Source of the DNA: Trachythela sp. YZ-2020
Lineage: Eukaryota; Cnidaria; Anthozoa; Malacalcyonacea; Clavulariidae
Reading direction: 5' to 3'
NCBI GenBank assembly: GCA_016169945.1
Contig: JADLSH010000363.1
Span: 930,001 to 994,000, forward strand
Length of the DNA stretch: 64,000 bases
The stretch's first letter is position 1. Each line of letters opens with the position of its first letter. The position numbers and the translations under genes were made by a program. The notes beneath the pieces are model-generated. The model ran no database searches and had not been told where the DNA came from. It worked only from the letters and a program-made list of their open reading frames with translations. This document shows, in pieces, positions 55,813 through 64,000 of the stretch.

Positions 55813-58800
55813 ATGGCTACTGGAGTAAGTTTTTTTCAAAAAACCCTTTACAATCCCTTTGAATCGAAGACTTTCTTTTTATTGAAATATCTTATCCATT
55901 AACAATGTATCAAATGGTTAATTTACATGATAAATCGTTTGCTTTTTTCTAGACTTTATACACATATCCAGACAATTTTAGGGCTTTCAAAATTTTGATT
56001 GCCGCACAATACAGTGGTGTCAAAGTCACTGTCTCGCCGAATTTTAAACTCGGAGAGACGAACAAGACTGCTGACTTTCTTAAAAAGTTTCCATTAGGAA
56101 AGGTTGGTAGTGCTTTGCCTGCTTTGGTAATTAAAATTGTACAAATTTGTACAGAACAATTGTGTTTCTAAAAGTTCATAAGATAATAGACATAATAAGA
56201 TGAAAAGGTCAACATTTAAAATGGAATAACTGGATCTGACTCATCTGAGTACTAAAAAAGATTGAAGCGCTTGCCTGATTGCAAAAGAGTCAGTGAAATA
56301 ATCAAATGGCTACATTTATGTTACTCTAAACTGACTTTGTAAAGCTAGTAAGCTACTCTCTTAGGTCAGTTTACAATTCTGTAAATGTAGCCAAAACTAC
56401 ACAAATGTATGCTCATTGAATAAGAAGTTCTGTGCATGGCATAATAATATACAGACAAAAAATCCATAATGTTTAGACTATATATAAACAACTATAGTCC
56501 GAGAGTTAAGCCTGTTTTCCATCTGGTTGCAGCTATGATCGTGACCAAGTGATGGTCACAGATGTTAAATAGTTTGGATCTATCTTCGATTGTGTGCTGT
56601 GGGTGTATCAGTCTTTACTGCAGATGTGTAACAGAAATGGGTCATTCTGGAAAAGTTCCAGACTCCCACTACGGAGGAAATTTCTGCCATCCAGAGGGGG
56701 ATAATCCACTTCAATAATAGTAAAATGTACTAGGAGGGGGAGCGGTGGGGGGAAACTTCAAATTTCATCAAAGAAAATGTGCGAATGTTTTGCGGAATGA
56801 CCCATTCAAGACACGTTTGGCTACCTTGACATGGTTAAGATCATCACAACCAAATGTAAACCAGAGCTAACTTCGACACTTCTTACTTTTGCACAAATTA
56901 GGCACACCACCAAACACTTCAATTTACTTCATAGGTTCCTGCTTTCGAAGGATCTGATGGCACCTGTATTTTCGAAAGCAATGCCATCGCCTACTATGGT
57001 ATGTACTTAACTTTGCTGTAAAGCTTTTCAGTGAGTCATATTTGGAATATATCACAAATACAGCTTTAATTTGTGTGTTTTGTCACAGTTGCTAATGCTC
57101 AGTTGAGGGGAAATAACGATAAAGATACAGCATTAATCCAGCAGTTCGTTAACTTTGCCGACAACGAAATCTTGCCATCAGCTGCGACGTGGGTTTTCCC
57201 TACATATGGAATTATGCAGTACAATAAACAGGTATGTAGCCTTCCACATTACTAACAGAATCTTTTCATGTTTCACTTCTTCTATGCCTCAGGTAATGGA
57301 CAAATAATAGTTGCTGTATATTTTAAGGCCACAGATAAAGCCATTGAAGAAATCAAGAAATGCTTAGCCTACCTTAACACTTACCTCTTAACAAGAACAT
57401 ATCTTGTTGGTGAACGAATCACTCTCGCTGACATCATTGTAGCATGTAACTTGCTTATGCTTTATACACAGGTAAAATCGATTGCACAGTGGCTTCCTTA
57501 CTGAATTTCCCAAGAACTTTCTAAGGTTTCTAAGAATTTTGTCATTTCAGGTATTAGAGCCGGCGTTCCGAGCACCTTATGGTAATGTAAACAGATGGTT
57601 TATGACCGTTATTAATCAACCACAATTCAAAAATGTTATCGGAACTGTTGAACTCTGTGAGAAAATGGCAAAATTCGATGGTAAATAGCTGTCCCTTTGT
57701 GTTTATAAGCTTACTTAACAAATGCAAGATGGCAACGATAGTGAAATACTTATTTGAATAGGTTTAATACTCTATCAGTCTACTGACCAGTGTTTAATAG
57801 AGGCCCTGTAAAGACACATCCAAGTTACCAAAGCTCTTTAGATGGTCCACAATACTGAATAGGTTTCTAAAATCCTCCATATTTTCAATTGATTTTTCTT
57901 GTCCAGCATCCTCACAACTTCTGAGTAGTGGCCTGAATTAAAGTTTGTAAATTGTAATGTGATGACTATTGCTCCTTATGAGTGGTTTTTATAGTAGCTT
58001 TCATCCTGTGAGTGTTCAAGAAAAACTTTACTTTATATACTGGATATCTCTATCAGTTCTAAACACTACTGCCAAGAGGTGCAGTAAGTGCTATCCCTTC
58101 GCTTCTTCAATGCCTCAGCCAACAGAAAATAACACTCACTGTATATTTTAAGGCCACAGATAAAGCCATCAGTGATTTTCTCCAGTGTTACTATAGGAGG
58201 AAATCGGAGCAACCTGCAGTGTTTGGTACAGTCAAACAGGAAGCGCTCTTCTTGCAAGTGAATGACTATTAAGGCAAAAGCGATCATATTGTATAGCTTG
58301 GTTTCACTAAGCGATCAACTGTGCAGCATATGGTGGTCAATTTTAAAAGAAATGCAGGTTTTGGGGTGACTAAATTGTTCACTTTGTGTTTGGGAGAAAT
58401 ACATGCAACGGAAACATTTGACATCATTTGCTTGCTCTTGTGAATGTCAATAGATTTGAAGTTGACCAGCAAAACTCTCAACAGAACCTGCCTTTCGGGT
58501 TATCTGTGAAAATGCTTGTCATTTAAGCTACAGCTGTCTATTTCTCATTGCAATTATCTAGCTGCAAAATTTGCTCAGTTGAACCCAAAGAAACAAAAAG
58601 AAAGCAAAGGAAAGGAAAACAAACCGGCAAATGAACAGAAAAAGAAAGAAACACCGAAAAAAGAAAAGAAGAAGGAAAAGGCAGAAGACGATGAGGACGA
58701 CGAGGACGATGTACCCAAAGAACCAAAAAAGAATCTACTTGCTGATCTACCTCAAACGTAATAATTCAAAAGCATTCAAAATACATATTTTTGGATTAAG

Positions 58801-59759
58801 GCTTCCCTTTTACTTTCCTGAAGGTTTTTGTAAATCTCAGAAAAGGTTATTTGGAAAAGAGTTTTTTCATAGGAATCAATTTTCGTCACCTTGTCCAAAG
58901 TTTAAGCCACTTTTACTAGGTTGTTTTTAATAGGTTACTAGGCTGTAGATACCCAGTAATATACTGGATAAGGTATTTACAGGTTAAGAAATCAATACCC
59001 CGAGTGTGCCTGGAAAAACAATCTGTTTACAACTAGCAAGCTGCAAGTAGTGGCTAAGATTGTACAAACTTAAATCATACAAGAACAACAACATTCAATA
59101 ACTAGTTCCAAACTTCAATAACTATGTATATTAATCATTTCAGGAAGTTCGATTTTGATGCTTTCAAACGGGAGTATTCCAATGAGGACACAATCACTAA
59201 AGCCATTCCATACTTTTGGAAGCATTTTGATAAAGAAAATTGCTCACTTTGGTTCTGCGAATACAAGTACCCAGAAGAGCTTAAAAAAATTTTCATGACC
59301 TGCAATCTTGTTGGCGGAATGTTGCAAAGAATTGAAGGCTTACGTAAAGTTGGATTTGGATCTATGGTTATATTTGGGGAAGATAATAAGAATTCCGTAT
59401 CTGGAGTGTGGTTGTTCAGAGGACAAAAACTCGGCTTTGAGGTAAGCAAGGCTCTGTCCACGTCATGGGACAGTGAAAACAATGAAAAGTCAATGGAATA
59501 TTCGGAGGACTGGATCGTGACTGCATGGCACTGTTGTTTGTGATATGCAAAGGTTTATCATAGACTATAATTGTCTCGTGCTCATTCTATTCATATTTTT
59601 CTCTAGTTATCCGAAGATTTTCAAATCGACTCACCATCCTATGACTTCAAGAAGTTAGATCCAGACAACGAGGATGATCGTAAACTGTTTAATGCTTACT
59701 TAGCTTGGGAGGGGGATTTCGATGGGAAAGTATTTAATCAAGGCAAGATTTACAAATGA
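55813..59759 (+). CDS. EEF1G: Elongation factor 1-gamma (429 aa, nine exons)
   Basis: Exons: 55813-55824, 55953-56102, 56935-56998, 57089-57231, 57328-57471, 57551-57680, 58562-58757, 59144-59441, 59607-59759 (1,290 nt). The product is the gamma subunit of the eEF1 complex, which anchors the GDP/GTP exchange subunits that recharge eEF1A in translation elongation. It begins [17 protein letters not shown]. Residues about 4-210 are a GST-like fold ([40 protein letters not shown]). A Lys/Glu/Asp-rich hinge follows (about 220-280), then the conserved C-terminal domain ([45 protein letters not shown], ending FNQGKIYK). The second donor is the weaker GTTGGT. Every exon joins in frame and length is as usual for the family. 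Confidence 0.97.
56639..56806. repeat. 'gggtcattcc' MITE, copy 2
   Basis: Ends 'gggtcattctggaaaa' and 'tgcggaatgaccc'. Shares its interior with 10279-10444. Lies in the second EEF1G intron. Confidence 0.75.
58100..58170 (+). repeat. Duplicate of the intron 4/exon 5 boundary of EEF1G
   Basis: 58100-58170 repeats 57274-57344. The best block, running from 'gtatattttaag' through 'gccacagataaagccat', is identical at both sites, so the copy includes the 3' splice site AG and the first 17 nt of the exon. Upstream, 'cttcttc(t/a)atgcctcag' is also shared. Beyond this the copy diverges into intron sequence, so it is not a usable exon. Confidence 0.75.
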
Positions 59760-59814
59760 ATAAGACAATAAGATAGGACTGCGTTGGAGGATTTAATCTG
59801 TAGACTTTAAAACA

Positions 59815-59831
59815 AATAAATGAACTTTATT
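59815..59831. terminator. Overlapping poly(A) signals for two convergent genes
   Basis: AATAAA (59815-59820, plus strand, for EEF1G, 56 nt after its stop) and TTTATT (59826-59831, AATAAA on the minus strand) are five bases apart. The second could serve the coiled-coil gene whose stop is at 60474. Confidence 0.55.
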
Positions 59832-59929
59832 GAGAATGTGTTTAACTATTTAATATTCAATTGCCACTTTAGATAAACTATATTTACACTGGGTAGCTCT
59901 ATCAGTTCCAAAATATTCCACTTACTGGT

Positions 59930-60030
59930 GCACTGAAGTACCCAGAGAAAACCCAAGGTGTCGACTGACGCCGATTTCGATGCAGCGCTCTGAGTTACAG
60001 AGTCAGTTGCCAAGAGCTAACCCAGAGGTG
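59930..60030 (-). mobile_element. Possible SINE relic
   Basis: On the minus strand a tRNA-like stretch ('gtaactcagagcgctg' then 'atcgaaatcggcgtc') is followed by 'gggttttctctgggtac', which resembles 'gggttttctccgggcac' in the SINE at 1011. It is truncated and decayed. Confidence 0.4.
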
Positions 60031-60473
60031 TAGCCAGGTTTTTCAGTCAAGGGGAGCCAGAAAAAATCTAGGAGGGGCCAAAGTTCAACTGTAGTTTGGC
60101 TATCCAAGGCACCCATTCCCACACCCAAGATCTCCAGGGCACCCATTGCAATATATAGTACAGACTCAGTACTATATATTAGTTAATCTGTAGGGGGTTC
60201 CTGGGGTGTGCTTCCTGCGCCTCTGAGCTAACCACAAGTTCATGTATATATACTAGGGTGATGCCTGCAATGTACATGCAGTATAAGGGTAAATTTCCAA
60301 ATTTTGGTCATTCGAAAGATTGAACTAGTTGATGCAAAAACCATTACTTATCGACTGCAAAACTTAGACTCTACAATTAAACATTTGAATGTGCTGAGTG
60401 TGCATATACCAGAACACAACCTGTTAAATCTGAACAAAATCCAAAAGCAAAGACAGCTTGGTTACAAATCTTC

Positions 60474-62055
60474 CTAAGATGTTTTCTTTAAATCTTTGAG
60501 TTTTGACAATACATCTGAACATTCTGCAGTAATAGCAGCTCTCTTACGTTTTAAGGCAACGATTATTCCTTGCATTTCTTCGATGTTTTCTGCCGAGCTC
60601 CATAGTTCAAATGCCTTGGCTTCAGGCTCCCAGTTATTTTCATCAACAACAGCAATCAATGCATCTTTGGCTTCTTGTTCTGCATACGTCTAGGACCAAT
60701 ATATATTATATATACACTCTCCTTTGTTATTTTTCACAATATATCCGAAAACAATTGTAGCAAATGTGAATATTTATTTGCGAGAGGAAGAAAATATTAA
60801 ATTCTGAGTAACTTCAGAGACTTATATAATGCATATTACTCTCTCCTTTAAGCCATTTTTCAGGAAACTCCTCACAGAGATTGCTGGAAATGCACTGCCT
60901 CCTGGAACTGGGGCTTGTGAAAGTCAAAATTTTTTCCAAGGAAATGATTTTCCACCCCAGCACCCTGCCCCTCTTCACAAGTAACTATAAAAACTCAATC
61001 TTCTCCTAAAAATGGTAGTAGACTAAAGTGCTTGTATAAATCCCTGGACACTAGTGTTTCTTTACTGGCAAGACCTATCAGTTTTAAACTGTTGACTTCA
61101 TGTTTCCACTCCAGTAAATATATATTAAGTTGATCAGTAGTCATCAGTCTCTGATGACATCTTTGAAATACACCCTTTTGATCATTGGCCCAGGAGCCTC
61201 ATTCTCATGAATCGTGAGCAAATATAGCCTTTCATCTTGATTCATGAGAGCGAGGCTCCCAGGCGAAGGAAGTATTTGTGATGTAATGTATATCGAAAGG
61301 ATTTGTGATGTATTTTTATTGTTTTCATGAACTCATTCCTTGGACATTACAATGAAATGAAACAATCTTGAATTTTGAATGATTGAGTGAATTTTACCTG
61401 ACATTCTATTTTATATTTGGTAGTTAAAAACTATTCTTCTTGCAATTTCTCAAATATGGCCTGCTTTCGGCCGTATGACAGGCCGCTATTTTAAGCCTGT
61501 TTTAAACCTGATATCGTTGTACCTGGTGTGACGTCTTAATATCCAATAGCAACTTTTTAATTTTTTGCTGTCTTCTATCAATATTTCGCTCAAGCTCAGC
61601 TTTTTCTACAATCAGAGCATTGTGTTCCTTTTTGAGCTCATCTGACCTGTAAATGAGGGAAAACCTCTGTATTCAAGCAAGCTACCACAGTTTGTAAACT
61701 ACATTCATAGGTTGATAACTTAAATAGGGTGGGTTAATAAAAATGGAACAAAAATGGTGAGGGAAAGAATATTGCATACTGTCTTTAACCCATTAATCTG
61801 CCATCCACCCCCTTTGTATTTAAATCTGTAATTTTGACTGGGTGTTAGTGGGTTATAACCAGCCGACTATCCTACTGTGTTTCAGATTCTCAGACCATTG
61901 AGCTGCAATGCGCACTACCTATCAAGGTGAGACATTTATGATAATGATTGTAACCATTGAGAACAACCAGATGCTGTTCACTTCATACATGAACTATTTG
62001 AAATATACTTACATTTCTATAACTACATCTACAATTGTGAAGTTCTTTAATTTAT
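60474..62055 (-). CDS. 3' part of an unidentified coiled-coil protein gene
   Basis: Terminal exon 60689-60474 (TYAEQEAKDALIAVVDENN through SKLKDLKKTS, stop at 60474), preceded by 61646-61523 (SDELKKEHNALIVEKAELER ...) and, less surely, 62055-62013 (DKLKNFTIVDVVIEM). Splice sites are consensus and phases agree (phase 0, then phase 2). The sequence is charged and heptad-like in the middle exon, then a helical segment with a W-x-P (NNWEPEAKAFELW). I do not recognise the family. The 5' exons were not found; they must lie above 62055, perhaps before the repeats at 62517, which would make the gene divergent from THUMPD3. Confidence 0.6.
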
Positions 62056-62516
62056 CTGCTTGTCAAATTTCAACAATTCTGCTATTCATGACAATATCTC
62101 TAATCTCTATAAATCAATTGAACGTCTTTATTACTGTTAAATACAGTACTTTGCCAACAAAGGTTTTAACTATTGATCGAAGGGCAATTTGAGTCAAATT
62201 TGTTACACTTTTAATAATAAAAACCACGTGTAGACGTGTAGTACAGCAAACACAATATAGATAATAGATGAACACAAAATTCCCAAAACAGAAGTGTAAT
62301 ATATTTCTTTCGGTCTAATAAATAAATTTATAAACACAATATTAAAAATTCAAGGCATGAATACTCACTATAAATTATGTGTCTTACTAAAAATTACCTC
62401 AAAAGTAGTCAAAACGAAGTTTAAATGTGGGAAAAATCACTGGAAAAATCCTCGTTTGTGGCTTTGTGCACAACTCAACAAAATACAAATCCAGACCACT
62501 GACCACAGTCCAACTG

Positions 62517-62917
62517 AGTACTTCATCTTGTATAGATGAAATGGTTTAACCATCCAGTCAATTTAATGCAGTCAGTGGCACACTGAACTGTATAGTAATA
62601 CTGGATAGAGGTCCTTCACGTTAGTACTTCATCTTGTATAGATGAAATGGTTTAACCATCCAGTCAATTTAATGCAGATCAGTTTTCCGCTGATCTGCAT
62701 GGAATTAACTGGATGGATAAACCATTTCATCTATATAAGATGAAGTACGAGAGAGAAGTACATCTATCCAGTATTATTTATACAGTTCAGTGAGCCACTG
62801 ATCTGCATTAAATTGACTGGATGGTTGAGCCATTTCATTTATACAAGATGAAGTACTGAAATCAAGGACTTCTATCCAGTATTTCTATACAGATCAGTGA
62901 GCCACTGATCTGCATAA
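62517..62917. repeat. Composite palindromic repeat in the THUMPD3 upstream region
   Basis: A unit of about 105 bp ('agtacttcatcttgtata' ... 'actggatagaggtcc') occurs twice forward (62517-62685) and at least twice inverted (62684-62917). The centre near 62685 is a sharp turn-point ('gatcagttttccgctgatc'). The array stops 14 bp before the THUMPD3 ATG. Confidence 0.85.
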
Positions 62918-62930
62918 TTATTGATCCAAC

Positions 62931-63750
62931 ATGGCCGTCGTAGAGGAGCGAGTCGATTCAAAATCTGAGTTGGAATTTTGCCTTATTTGTGCGACAGTTA
63001 CCATTGGATTGGAGAAACTTTGCGCCTTGGAATGCGAACGAAAACTAGCTTGCAAAGTTCGTCAAGGCAGGGGGCGAATATATTTCGAAATCTCTCGAAA
63101 CGACCTTGGAAAAATCAAGGATCTCCGATCAGTTGAAAATCTTTTTGTTGTAGTCGCGGATATCGCATGTTTTAAATTTTCCGCGGATGAAAGCGTTGAA
63201 GAAACATTAGAAAGATTTTATCACCTGCCTGAAGAACTCGACTGGGCATCTGCTATCCAAATCTGGCAGGAATTTAATGAATTTTCATCAAATAGCCCTG
63301 TTCAAAAATTTTTGCCCTTATTGAATCTGAAATCAGGCGTAACGGAAACTAAGCAGGCAAACGAAAGTCCAGAACCTGTAGAAAGCCAGAATGAAAGCCC
63401 AGTCTCCGTAGAAAGCCTTAATCTATCAAATGAGCAAACTAAAGCAGTTTTACCGCGGTTTAGAGTGACCTGCACCAGAACGCATTCCCTTCCAAGTCAA
63501 AAACATTCATTCACTTCGATGCAAGCGGCGGCAAAATTTGGTGGCAGCATAAATGATCAGTTTGGTTGGATAGTAGACTTAGAACATTTTGATTTGGAAG
63601 TGTTGCTGAATATCGTCGATAGCCATGTCGTTGTCGGTATTTCTCTCACAAAGGAGAGTTTATTTCGAAGAAATATCGTGAATTTTGGACCAACCACGTT
63701 GAGGTCAACACTTGCGTATTGTTTGGCACTCGCAGCTGATATCAAGAAAG
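62931..63750 (+). CDS. THUMPD3: THUMPD3, N-terminal exon (runs off window)
   Basis: First coding exon of a THUMP-domain tRNA (guanine-N2) methyltransferase. Human THUMPD3, with TRMT112, forms m2G at position 6 of tRNAs. Residues about 17-110 and 140-230 cover the THUMP region: RGRIYFEISRNDL, LRSVENLFVVV, FRVTCTRTH, FTSMQAAAKFGG, FDLEVLLNIVDSHVVVGI. RRNIVNFGPTTLRSTLAYCL matches the human RRNITHFGPTTLRSTLAYGM and leads into the methyltransferase domain. A donor (AAG|GTGAGA) follows at 63751; the catalytic motif should start in the next exon, beyond 64000. ATG at 62931 is the first in frame and has a fair context (aacATGG). Confidence 0.93.
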
Positions 63751-64000
63751 GTGAGATGAAGTATTGAGTTGGCCAACCATCGCAATCTTTGACCATATCT
63801 ATTCTTATAGTTAACGAGATAGATCCTGTTTCCCCCAGAACTTCTTTCAGACTTCAGTTCAATTCCAGCCACAATCGCGTGCAAAATGACTTGAGACAAT
63901 TTCAAAAGTTGGGTTTCTCTCAAAAATATTGCACGGAAACAATATTGGACGGGGGTGGAGGAGGAGGAGTTCGATGTTTAATTTTGTTACTTTTGTCTTT
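63751..64000. other. First THUMPD3 intron (partial)
   Basis: No further exon is visible before the window ends. A G-rich run near 63948-63971 is the only notable pattern. Confidence 0.5.

Noticed and set aside
58516..58930. Separate Lys-rich small genes
   Set aside because: The frame containing [18 protein letters not shown] is EEF1G exon 7; the other is an out-of-frame reading of it.

Overview
This is a metazoan nuclear genome window: AT-rich, with short exons, GT-AG introns, tRNA genes and a very dense load of short non-autonomous DNA transposons. Its clear orthologues are EEF1G, a kinectin/RRBP1-type ER coiled-coil protein, THUMPD3 and a Frizzled-type CRD protein. The intron-rich compact genes, palindromic MITEs and 17-bp satellite suggest an invertebrate such as a cnidarian. 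The species is an inference, not something the sequence proves.

Layout. 1-11989 is repeat-rich and has no protein gene I can support, but holds a cluster of three tRNA-Val genes (anticodons TAC, AAC, CAC) at 4.8-5.6 kb. 11990-16440 (minus) is a complete five-exon gene for a 265-residue protein with a 53BP1-type tandem Tudor module. A 17-bp satellite (16.7-17.9 kb) lies just upstream of it. 23225-23690 is a broken, intron-less copy of that gene on the other strand. 23747-30193 (plus) is a divergent paralogue: the same tandem Tudor module at the same intron phases, joined to a ~1,300-residue low-complexity tail encoded by one exon. 30.2-35.5 kb is repeats only. 35571-38591 (plus) encodes a secreted Frizzled-like cysteine-rich protein. 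39944-55168 (minus) is a 27-exon, 1,220-residue kinectin/RRBP1 homologue, convergent with the CRD gene. 55813-59759 (plus) is EEF1G, divergent from the kinectin gene over a 644-bp shared promoter region and preceded by a 5'TOP-like tract. 60474-62055 (minus) is the 3' part of an unidentified coiled-coil gene. 62931 to the right edge is the first exon of THUMPD3.

Functional threads. EEF1G, THUMPD3, the tRNA-Val cluster and the ER ribosome/kinesin-associated protein are all housekeeping genes linked to translation. They are unlikely to be coordinately regulated as an operon would be. The most unusual part is the local Tudor family (two genes plus a pseudogene). I derived the spliced models by hand from splice consensus and reading phase; all four complete models come out as whole multiples of three with no internal stop.
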